The notes beneath the pieces are model-generated. The model made no database searches and was not told the origin of the DNA. It saw only the letters and a program-made list of their open reading frames with translations. Position numbers and translations under genes: made by a program. Positions 1 through 4,793 of a stretch of DNA of 6,416 bases are shown here, in pieces (position 1 is the first letter of the stretch; each line of letters begins with the position of its first letter). Source of the stretch: an uncultured Collinsella sp. (lineage in GTDB: Bacteria > Actinomycetota > Coriobacteriia > Coriobacteriales > Coriobacteriaceae); contig URVF01000091.1 in assembly GCA_900551185.1 (NCBI GenBank), forward strand, positions 1 to 6,416, read 5' to 3'.

Positions 1-30
1 TCGGCAGCGTCAGATGTGTATAAGAGACAG
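1..30 (+). other. Nextera transposase adapter (artificial)
   Basis: Bases 12-30 are the 19-bp Tn5 mosaic end (starts AGATGTGTATAAG, ends GAGACAG), preceded by the read-1 adapter stem TCGGCAGCGTC. Only the first three bases of the full 33-base adapter are missing. This is library-construction sequence, not genome. Any reading frame that begins here, such as one from the ATG at 16, is spurious. Confidence 0.98.
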
Positions 31-980
31 CGATTATCTCGGACGTCGCGCAGGCAATTGGCGCCGTTGCGGATGAAGCTGCAGGCGACGCTTTCTATGC
101 CGTCGCCAACTACACGGCCTTTCCGCCGCTGGTCAAGGAGCTCGACGAACTTAAGGGCACCGATGCGGCTACGGTTGCCGCCCACGCTGCAACGTGCGCC
201 GATGGCAGTGCCGTCCCCGTCGGTGTCGCGCCGACCGAGCTCTCGCGCCCGCTGCGCATCGTCTATCTGTACCCCGATGCCCTCAACCTCTACGGCGACG
301 GTGGCAACGTCATCGCCCTCGAGCGCCGCTGCGCCTGGCGCGGCATTCCCGTGCGCGTGAACGAGGTCCGCATGGGCGAGTCGCTCGATCTCGCCGACGC
401 CGACATCGTCATGATGGGCGGCGGCTCCGATCGCGACCAGCTGGCCGTGGCGCATGAGCTGCTCGCTCAAAAAGACAAGGTTGCGGCTTATGTTGAGGAC
501 GGCGGCTCGCTGCTTGCTATCTGCGGCAGTTATCAGCTGCTCGGCCGTTCGTACTATATGGGCGAGAATCGCATCGAAGGTCTGGGTGTCATTTCCGTCG
601 AAACCGTGCGCGGTTCTGACCGCCTAATCGGCAACGTCGCCGTCAAGACCGACCTGGCGCCCGAGCCCTTTGTGGGATTCGAGAACCACGGCGGCCGCAC
701 TCTGCTCGACGCAGATGCCACGCCGCTCGGAACGTCCGTCGTCACGGGCACCGGCAACAACGGAGACGACGGCTTTGAGGGTCTGATTTACAAGGGCGTC
801 ATCGGCACGTACCTGCACGGACCAGCGCTACCCAAGAACCCCGAACTCGCCGACTGGCTCATTACCCACGCCCTCGAGCGCCGTGGCGATACGCAGGCCA
901 CAGCCCTGCTGCCGCTCAAGTCTCTCGACGACACCTACGAGCACGCCGCCCACGACGCCGCCATGAAGCTCCTCCCCTAG
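31..980 (+). CDS. MurT C-terminal domain fused to GatD, lipid II isoglutaminyl synthase (5' partial)
   Basis: One open frame runs from the adapter edge (first full codon at 33) to TAG at 978-980. Codons from 33 to about 145 give a MurT-like C-terminus (DUF1727 type) containing FYAVANYTAFPPLVKEL. A linker of about 35 residues rich in Ala, Thr and Val follows. From 258 onward there is a full GatD glutaminase of about 240 residues, beginning LRIVYLYPDALNLYGDGGN; S. aureus GatD is close to this length. The nucleophile is Cys in LLAICGSYQLLG (codon 522-524) and the catalytic His is in GTYLHGP (codon 816-818). In the known family, MurT and GatD are separate subunits: GatD releases ammonia from glutamine and MurT uses ATP to amidate the D-Glu of the lipid II stem peptide to D-isoglutamine, in the cytoplasm. 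Here there is no in-frame ATG, GTG or TTG between the two parts; the first is GTG at 351, well inside the GatD fold, so a fusion is inferred. The 5' end, including the Mur ligase ATPase part, lies outside the window. Confidence 0.88.
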
Positions 981-986
981 CACCTC

Positions 987-1023
987 ACCACCACAAAGGG
1001 ACAGGTACCTTTGTGGTGGTTTT
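987..1023 (+). terminator. Rho-independent terminator after murT-gatD
   Basis: A perfect 13-bp stem has arms ACCACCACAAAGG (987-999) and CCTTTGTGGTGGT (1008-1020), an 8-base loop GACAGGTA, and a short TTTT run. It starts 6 bases after the stop codon. The core AAAGGGACAGGTACCTTT resembles REP-like palindromes that I recall being scattered in many genomes, so it may also be an interspersed repeat. Because the stem is symmetric it could also act on the other strand, but the T run is on the + side. Confidence 0.85.
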
Positions 1024-1060
1024 CCAGTTTGCCAACGATATACGCGCCGGCAAAAAAGTC

Positions 1061-1069
1061 TGCTATACT
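1061..1069 (+). promoter_or_regulatory. Extended -10 promoter of tRNA-Glu
   Basis: TGC-TATACT is a textbook extended -10 (TGn plus a near-consensus hexamer). It sits 10 bases before the first base of the tRNA, giving a predicted start near 1076. No convincing -35 is present 16-18 bases upstream, as is common for extended -10 promoters. It lies between the murT-gatD terminator and the tRNA, so the tRNA appears to be its own transcription unit. Confidence 0.7.
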
Positions 1070-1079
1070 CTTTCCCGCT

Positions 1080-1156
1080 GTCCCCATCGTCTAGCGGCCA
1101 AGGACGCCACCCTTTCAAGGTGGATATCGCGGGTTCGAATCCCGCTGGGGGCACCA
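1080..1156 (+). tRNA. tRNA-Glu (anticodon UUC)
   Basis: A complete cloverleaf is visible. The acceptor GTCCCCA (1080-1086) pairs with TGGGGGC (1146-1152), including one U-G wobble. The D arm contains GTCTAGCGGCCAAGGAC. The anticodon stem CCACC/GGTGG carries loop CTTTCAA, giving anticodon TTC. The T arm is GCGGG-TTCGAAT-CCCGC. The discriminator is A at 1153 and CCA is encoded at 1154-1156. The tRNA decodes Glu GAA/GAG. It marks the junction with the integrated element: the convergent recombinase gene overlaps its 3' half by 42 bases. The tRNA itself is intact. Confidence 0.97.
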
Positions 1157-2557
1157 ACCCGAAAATGTGCGAACCCGTGCGATGCTAAGTCGTGCGGGTT
1201 CGTTGCGTTCGTCGTCGCAGTAGAGCGTGGCCACGCACTCCTCCGGCGTCACCATCACCTGATAGACGAAGGAATCGAGGACGGCCGCGTCGTCCATCCC
1301 GCCGCCGCACTGGAGGAAGTCCGCGAACTCCTCGGGGTCGATGCGCGCATCGTCATAGGAGGCCAGATCGCGCTCGGCGCGGGCCTTCTGGGCCTGAAGC
1401 TGGGCTATGCGGTCGGTGAACTCGGGCATCACGATGCCCTGCTCGATGGCGGCCATGATGTTCTGGAGGCCGTTCTCGGCCTTGCGCTTCGAGGCCATGG
1501 CCCGCCTGCGCGCGTCGGCTATCTCCGGCTCCGGCTCGTCCCAGAGCATGTGGGATATGCGGAGGGCCGTCTCGCGGTCGCGCAGCATCCCCCTGATGGC
1601 CTCGGCCAGCTCGTGCTCGAGCCAGTCGCGCCGTACGGGCTTGGCACCGCAGCGGCAGCCGTAATACTCGTACTTGACGTTCTTCTTGCCACGGCCCGAC
1701 GTCCCGGCCATGTTGTGGCCGCACTCCGAGCAGATCGCCCTGCCGGACAGCGCGAACGCTCCCCAGTCCTCCGAGGCCCGGCGCTTCTTCGGCTTCACCT
1801 CCTGGGCCATCGCGAACGTGGCCTTGTCGATAATCTGGGGCATGCCGCCGTCCACCTCAATACCTCCCCACGAGTAGAAGCCCGTGTACTTCCTGTTGTG
1901 GAGCATCTGGTACACCATCGAGTAGCCGCACGGCCTGCCCGTCCTCGTGGTCACGCCGCGCCGCGCGAAGTCGCTGGCGATGGAGTCGACCGGCTCGTGG
2001 TCGCAGGAGCGCCGGAACGCCTCGCGCACTATCGCGGCCTCGTCCTCGTTCACAATGTACTCGTCGTCCTCGTTCCGGCCGTAACCGTAGACGCGCACGC
2101 CGTTGGTCTTGCACTTGAGGGCGTTGCCCTCCATCCCGCGCCGCGTCCTCATGGAGGTCTTGACCGATTCCACGGCCGCGAGGCCCTCGTAAATCTTCTC
2201 GATCAGGATGCGCTCGGGGCCGTCCGGCATGGCCTCCATGGCCGATACGACCTCGACGCCCTTCCTGCGCAGCTCGTGCTTGTACGCGGGCGCGTCGTAC
2301 TCGTCGCGCGAGAAGCGGTCCATCATGTACACGAGCACGATGTCCGATTCCCCGGCGTTGGCAATCATCTTCTGGAACTGGGGGCGGTCGTCGCTTCGGC
2401 CGCTCATGGCGTAATCGGAGTACTCCCCGACGATGGCGTAGCCCTCGCGCGCGCACCAGTCGCGGCAGACGCGCAGCTGGTCGTCAATCGAGGCCTCGCG
2501 CTGCTTCGAGCACGAGAAGCGGGCGTATATGACGGCGGTCTTTATATCTTCTGGCAT
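1115..2557 (-). CDS. Large serine recombinase (phage integrase)
   Basis: This 480-residue protein has the layout of large serine recombinases. The N-terminal resolvase domain is at about 7-145, with nucleophile Ser15 in IYARFSCSKQ and the arginine motif DRFSRD at 80-85. The Recombinase (PF07508-type) domain is at about 150-255 with the usual GRPCGYSMVYQMLHNRKYTG segment. A zinc ribbon has C276-x2-C279 and C301-x-C303. A charged coiled-coil region covers about 345-405. Such enzymes cut both DNA strands with a 2-base stagger and recombine attP with attB. The start is ATG at 2555-2557, with GGAGGG 11 bases upstream (2569-2574 on the + strand). The last 13 residues (WCPQRDSNPRYPP) and the TGA stop are the antisense strand of tRNA-Glu, so the tail depends on integration next to the tRNA. 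No separate promoter fits between this gene and the hairpin at 2594-2635, which suggests read-through from the repressor-lipoprotein operon. The domain assignment is sure; that this enzyme mobilises this element is inferred from position. Confidence 0.95.
   Translation of the reverse strand: MPEDIKTAVIYARFSCSKQREASIDDQLRVCRDWCAREGYAIVGEYSDYAMSGRSDDRPQFQKMIANAGESDIVLVYMMDRFSRDEYDAPAYKHELRRKGVEVVSAMEAMPDGPERILIEKIYEGLAAVESVKTSMRTRRGMEGNALKCKTNGVRVYGYGRNEDDEYIVNEDEAAIVREAFRRSCDHEPVDSIASDFARRGVTTRTGRPCGYSMVYQMLHNRKYTGFYSWGGIEVDGGMPQIIDKATFAMAQEVKPKKRRASEDWGAFALSGRAICSECGHNMAGTSGRGKKNVKYEYYGCRCGAKPVRRDWLEHELAEAIRGMLRDRETALRISHMLWDEPEPEIADARRRAMASKRKAENGLQNIMAAIEQGIVMPEFTDRIAQLQAQKARAERDLASYDDARIDPEEFADFLQCGGGMDDAAVLDSFVYQVMVTPEECVATLYCDDERNEPARLSIARVRTFSGWCPQRDSNPRYPP
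1118..1202. other. Host/element junction (attL region) at tRNA-Glu
   Basis: The recombinase gene sits directly against the tRNA 3' half, the usual picture for one end of an integrated element. The exact crossover is not determinable, because attR and an empty site are not in the window. The octamer CGGGTTCG occurs in the tRNA T arm (1130-1137) and in the right arm of the downstream palindrome (1195-1202), and its complement in the left arm (1170-1177). This clustering could mark recombinase half-sites. The junction could lie anywhere from the tRNA T arm to the palindrome. Confidence 0.5.
1170..1202. repeat. 13-bp imperfect palindrome beside tRNA-Glu
   Basis: The left arm CGAACCCGTGCGA (1170-1182) and right arm TCGTGCGGGTTCG (1190-1202) pair over all 13 positions if two G-U wobbles are allowed on + strand RNA; the loop is TGCTAAG. 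On the - strand the two wobble positions become A-C mismatches, so the fold favours the tRNA transcript strand. It begins 14 bases after the CCA end. It could be the 3' processing/termination hairpin of the tRNA, although no T run follows, or a recombinase binding dyad. It also encodes residues 452-463 or so of the recombinase on the other strand. Confidence 0.6.
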
Positions 2558-2593
2558 AATCTAGGATGCCCTCCAAACGGGCGGCTATCTGGT

Positions 2594-2635
2594 AAACCCC
2601 GCAGCAGCGTTGGCGCGCTTCGACCTGCGGGGTTT
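2594..2635 (-). terminator. Hairpin terminator after the lipoprotein gene
   Basis: A perfect 11-bp stem AAACCCCGCAG (2594-2604) / CTGCGGGGTTT (2625-2635) encloses a 20-base loop that holds a nested 4-bp stem AGCG/CGCT. Read leftward it starts 10 bases after the lipoprotein stop and ends in TTT, so it is a moderate intrinsic terminator or attenuator. Only about 36 bases separate it from the recombinase ATG, so it probably meters read-through into the integrase. Confidence 0.75.
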
Positions 2636-2645
2636 CACTTTGCCG

Positions 2646-3353
2646 CTACCAGACCTGGGCGTATACCTCGAACGAGGAGTGCTCGGGCATGTTGAAGCAG
2701 GAAATCTCGAACGGCTCGGACTCGCCTTTGGACGGGGTATCGACGAACGTCGTGTTTCCGTAGTTAATGGCCCCGGAGGCGTCGCGAGCAATCACGGAGA
2801 CGGCGACCTGGCTGTACTGTTTCTTGTCCAGATCGTAGTTGGCGGTCAACTCGCCTGTGTACGAGACGCCGCCGTACGAGTCAGGTACTTCAGCCGTGTT
2901 CGATACGGTAAAGACGTCTTCGTCCAGCGTCTGGCTGTCTACCCAGCTCGGCTCATTCGCCTTAAATTCGACCGTTGCGGGGGCGGTGCCGTTTCCCGCC
3001 TGGAAACCGTAGTGTACGGTCTCACCGGGGAGGACGACGAACAGGGTCTGCTTGTCGGAGAAGACGATGGAGCCGTCCTCGGCCTTGCCAGTTATCGTCA
3101 CCGTAGGCATCTGGGCCTCGACGTCCTTGTTGGTGTTCTTCAGCGCGAAGCCGTAGTAGACCCATCCGTCGCCGACCACCGACCAGCCGGACTCGGTAAT
3201 CTCCAATGGTTTCGGTTCGCTCCGATTCTCGACCTCCTTGGACTCGCCAGACGATTGCTGACCGGAACCGGCTTGTTGCCCGCCGGAGCATCCGACAAGC
3301 GGCGCTAACGAAGCCGTGGCCATAGCGGCCAGGAACGTTCTGCGGGTAATCAT
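2646..3353 (-). CDS. Secreted lipoprotein with two beta-sandwich-like repeats, candidate superinfection-exclusion protein
   Basis: This 235-residue protein starts with a lipoprotein signal: twin arginine R4-R5 (TRRTFLAA), a short hydrophobic stretch, and lipobox LVGC with Cys22. The twin arginines hint at Tat export, though F-L-A after RRT is only a partial Tat match. A Gly/Ser/Gln-rich spacer (about 23-45) follows. There are then two stretches with the same plan, about 51-130 and 148-235, each with a Tyr-Gly/Thr-Gly strand, a conserved Asn, a V-T-I or V-S-V strand followed by D-G-S/A-S-G, and a P-x-x-G/S-E turn. This resembles FxLYD-like extracellular domains, an assignment from memory of the family. 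AAGGAG lies a few bases before the ATG, and the repressor stop is only 3 bases upstream, so the two genes are co-transcribed. Lipoproteins placed between repressor and integrase in Gram-positive temperate phages (such as Ltp of streptococcal phage TP-J34) can block superinfecting phage DNA entry. That role here is inferred from position only. Confidence 0.85.
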   Translation of the reverse strand: MITRRTFLAAMATASLAPLVGCSGGQQAGSGQQSSGESKEVENRSEPKPLEITESGWSVVGDGWVYYGFALKNTNKDVEAQMPTVTITGKAEDGSIVFSDKQTLFVVLPGETVHYGFQAGNGTAPATVEFKANEPSWVDSQTLDEDVFTVSNTAEVPDSYGGVSYTGELTANYDLDKKQYSQVAVSVIARDASGAINYGNTTFVDTPSKGESEPFEISCFNMPEHSSFEVYAQVW

Positions 3354-3356
3354 GGG

Positions 3357-3695
3357 TTACTCCTTCCCCTGCGCCGCCCGCAGCTCGCGGGCGACAGCCA
3401 ATAAGACATGCTTGTGCGGCGACGTAAGGTCGCGGTACGTGTCGACGAGATCGCGCTCATCGTTTGAGATTGGTGCCAAATCACCGCTCTCGCCGTAGAA
3501 GTCAGCTATGTCGACATCGAACAGTCGGCAGAGCCTGATCATGGTGTCGGCGTCTGGCTGGCCGCGCCCGACCTCCCATGCGCTAACTGTCTTACCGCTC
3601 TTGCCTATGGCATTGCCTATGTCTTCAACACTTAGGTCCTTCTCCAGGCGGAACTTCTTGATGTTATCCGCGATGCAGCGCCTTACAGGCTCCAT
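3357..3695 (-). CDS. Xre-family phage repressor (CI-like)
   Basis: This 112-residue protein has an N-terminal helix-turn-helix of the Xre/Cro/C1 family at about 8-66, with the recognisable run VEDIGNAIGKSGKTVSAWEVG then PDADTMIRLCRLFDVD. A short C-terminal helix region (about 78-110) probably dimerises. There is no room for an S24/LexA-type peptidase domain, so RecA-stimulated self-cleavage is unlikely. The start ATG (3693-3695) has AGGAGG six bases or so upstream (AGGAGGAGTC then ATG). It is transcribed away from the early operon and sits next to the inverted-repeat control region, the standard place for a lysogeny repressor. It ends 3 bases before the lipoprotein ATG. Confidence 0.9.
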   Translation of the reverse strand: MEPVRRCIADNIKKFRLEKDLSVEDIGNAIGKSGKTVSAWEVGRGQPDADTMIRLCRLFDVDIADFYGESGDLAPISNDERDLVDTYRDLTSPHKHVLLAVARELRAAQGKE

Positions 3696-3845
3696 GACTC
3701 CTCCTAACGTCGCTATCTGAAGTATAGGGCATGTGTAGTCAAAAAACTACGTTTTGTAGGAAATAATTCTATATACCGGCTAGACTTCCTACATTTTTGC
3801 GGTAGTATTCAGGTCGTACCTACAAAACCTAGGAGAGGAGAACAG
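3696..3845. promoter_or_regulatory. Divergent control region with GTAGG/CCTAC operators
   Basis: This AT-richer 150-bp gap lies between the repressor and the Cro-like gene. It carries a dyad GTAGT-N6-ACTAC (3735-3750); GTTTTGTAGG (3751-3760), which is an exact inverted copy of CCTACAAAAC (3819-3828); TGTAGGAA (3755-3762), which is an exact inverted copy of TTCCTACA (3786-3793); and a further GTAG at 3802-3805. The shared core GTAG(G/T) is a likely half-site for the Xre repressor and/or the Cro-like protein. On the - strand a TTGACT (complement of 3737-3742) and a TATACT (complement of 3721-3726) are visible but only 10 bases apart, so the repressor promoter is not assigned with certainty. Confidence 0.8.
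3781..3808 (+). promoter_or_regulatory. Candidate early rightward promoter
   Basis: TAGACT (3781-3786, four of six with TTGACA) is followed after 16 bases by TAGTAT (3803-3808, four of six with TATAAT). Transcription would start near 3815, leaving room for the AGGAGAGGAG ribosome site at 3831-3840. The spacer contains the operator TTCCTACA, and another operator lies just downstream, as expected for a repressed early promoter. The hexamers are weak, so this is tentative. Confidence 0.4.
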
Positions 3846-4043
3846 ATGAAGGCATACGAGGTTATTGGCGCAGCCGTCCAGGAGCGCGGCATCCCGTGCA
3901 CCGAGCTGGCGCGCCGCACGAACATCAACGCCGAGCTTCTGCGCCGCAGCCTGAACGGCGAGCGCAAGATCGCCGCAGACGAGTTCGTATCGCTTTGCGC
4001 AGAGCTCGACCTGACGCTCGACGACTTCAAGGCGGTGGCGTAA
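3846..4043 (+). CDS. Small Cro-like helix-turn-helix protein
   Basis: This 65-residue protein has a compact HTH at about 16-42 (TELARRTNINAELLRRSLNGERKI pattern: helix, turn N-I-N, recognition helix, then N-G-E-R-K). It ends with the typical Xre tail FVSLCAELDLTLDDF. AGGAGAGGAG (3831-3840) precedes the ATG. It is the first gene of the rightward operon and is divergent from the repressor, the position of Cro. The likely role is DNA binding at the shared operators to switch off the repressor promoter; this is inferred. The stop TAA shares its last A with the ATG of the next gene, so translation is probably coupled. Confidence 0.88.
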   Translation: MKAYEVIGAAVQERGIPCTELARRTNINAELLRRSLNGERKIAADEFVSLCAELDLTLDDFKAVA

Positions 4044-4123
4044 TGCCCCGCAACCAAAGGCTCGACATCATGCGCCGGAAGTTGCAGCGCCGCTTCAAGT
4101 CCTGGAAGGGACGCCGGGCGTAA
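4043..4123 (+). CDS. 26-residue arginine-rich micro-protein
   Basis: ATG at 4043 overlaps the Cro-like stop (TAATG), and the TAA at 4121-4123 overlaps the next ATG in the same way. The peptide has 11 Arg/Lys and one Asp in 26 residues, with clusters RRKLQRRFK and WKGRR, and could form a basic amphipathic helix. Being wedged in frame between two coupled genes argues that it is translated; at the least its translation would carry ribosomes onto the next start. It could bind nucleic acid or simply be a coupling leader. No family is recognised. Confidence 0.6.
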   Translation: MPRNQRLDIMRRKLQRRFKSWKGRRA

Positions 4124-4515
4124 TGACGTGGACGAGCAGCGAAGTCCGCTACCTCGAGGAGCACGCCGGGGACGGGGCCGTGGCCATAGCCGAGGCCCTC
4201 GGCAAATCGGTGACGGCCATTGAAGTTCAGGCGCACCGCTACGGACTCTCACTCCGCAAGCGCTGGCTCTGCCCCAAGTGCGGCAGGGAGACCTTCAAGC
4301 CGCTGTCGAACCGGACGGGTTGGTGCGTCTCCTGCACAAGGGAGCAGCGCGCCGCCGAGATCGCCGAGCAGGTGCGGGCGATGGAGGAGGAGGTGAGGAG
4401 GGAGGACAAGGCGAACAAGGAGCGCCAGCGGCTCTACAGCCGCAAATATCGCGCAAAAAAGCAAATCAACGAAAACTTTTTGAAAGTCGAGGACGAGGAA
4501 AAGGAGGAAGAATGA
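4123..4515 (+). CDS. Myb/SANT-like HTH plus zinc-ribbon protein
   Basis: This 130-residue protein opens with a Myb-like or phage HTH pattern (WTSSEVRYLEEHAGDG, then IAEALGKSVTAIEVQAHRYGL, about 3-44). The three-helix spacing and the W-T-S-x-E-x-x-Y-L-E start are typical of small regulators that sense DNA. A zinc ribbon follows: CPKCG at about 50-54 and CVSC at about 68-71. The C-terminal half is highly charged and helical (EEEVRREDKANKERQRLYSRK) and ends in an acidic tail. It is likely a DNA-binding early regulator, though the target is unknown. Its ATG overlaps the micro-protein stop, with AAGGGA 11 bases upstream, and its TGA overlaps the next ATG (ATGA). Confidence 0.82.
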   Translation: MTWTSSEVRYLEEHAGDGAVAIAEALGKSVTAIEVQAHRYGLSLRKRWLCPKCGRETFKPLSNRTGWCVSCTREQRAAEIAEQVRAMEEEVRREDKANKERQRLYSRKYRAKKQINENFLKVEDEEKEEE

Positions 4516-4793
4516 CCCCTCAAAACAGATACGCGGGCACCCCCAGCAACCACACCAAGAGCGCCCGCACGTCCAACAGGACTCCCCGCATCGTAGCACG
4601 CGAGGGCTACCGCCTGCCAGCGCAGGAGCAGGCCGACAGGCAGAGGGACGCCTTCAGGGCCGGGCTTCTGGTCGGCATCACCGTGACGGCGCTCGCGATG
4701 TGCGCGCTGCTGTGGATCTGGATTATCCCGACCATGGACGGCGCAGTGCACAGCGCCCAGGCCGCATACGAGGCGGTGGGCATCCATGCGTAA
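4512..4793 (+). CDS. Single-pass membrane protein of unknown function
   Basis: This 93-residue protein has a basic, polar N-terminus rich in Ser, Thr, Asn and Arg (about 1-35), a short helix (QEQADRQRDAF), one transmembrane segment (about 52-76, AGLLVGITVTALAMCALLWIW) and a short outside tail. The Arg/Lys-rich first half predicts an N-in topology by the positive-inside rule. ATG at 4512 is chosen because AGGAGG (4502-4507) precedes it and it overlaps the previous stop; an upstream ATG in the same frame at 4278 lies inside the zinc-ribbon gene and lacks this support. One membrane span in an early operon does not fit a canonical holin position. No family is recognised. Confidence 0.8.
   Translation: MTPQNRYAGTPSNHTKSARTSNRTPRIVAREGYRLPAQEQADRQRDAFRAGLLVGITVTALAMCALLWIWIIPTMDGAVHSAQAAYEAVGIHA

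Noticed and set aside
351..980. A separate gatD gene starting at GTG 351
   Set aside because: That start would remove the conserved first strand and the YPDALNLYGDGGN motif; the same frame is open far upstream.
1118..1156. The RDSNPRYPP peptide as a conserved domain
   Set aside because: It is antisense tRNA translation, a common annotation artefact pattern, and not a protein motif in its own right.
1013..2695. A 560-codon open frame on the + strand opposite the recombinase
   Set aside because: It reads through the tRNA, is antisense to a clear recombinase, and has the Val/Leu/His/Arg/Ala-rich composition of a GC-rich shadow frame.
2610..3308. A 232-codon + strand frame opposite the lipoprotein
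   Set aside because: It starts inside the hairpin and is the mirror of a gene with a lipobox, ribosome site and operon context.
3696..3742. TTGACT plus TATACT as a complete leftward repressor promoter
   Set aside because: The hexamers are only 10 bases apart, too close for a normal sigma-70-type promoter.
3735..3828. CRISPR-like repeats in the control region
   Set aside because: The repeats are 5-10 bases, inverted and irregularly spaced, which fits operators and not an array.
3809..4252. A 147-codon - strand frame opposite the Cro-like and zinc-ribbon genes
   Set aside because: It has a composition-driven Arg/Pro/Ser-rich sequence, no ribosome site, and opposes a tightly coupled operon.
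4278..4793. A longer start for the membrane protein
   Set aside because: The extra 78 codons are a shadow of the zinc-ribbon gene; ATG 4512 has AGGAGG and a stop/start overlap.
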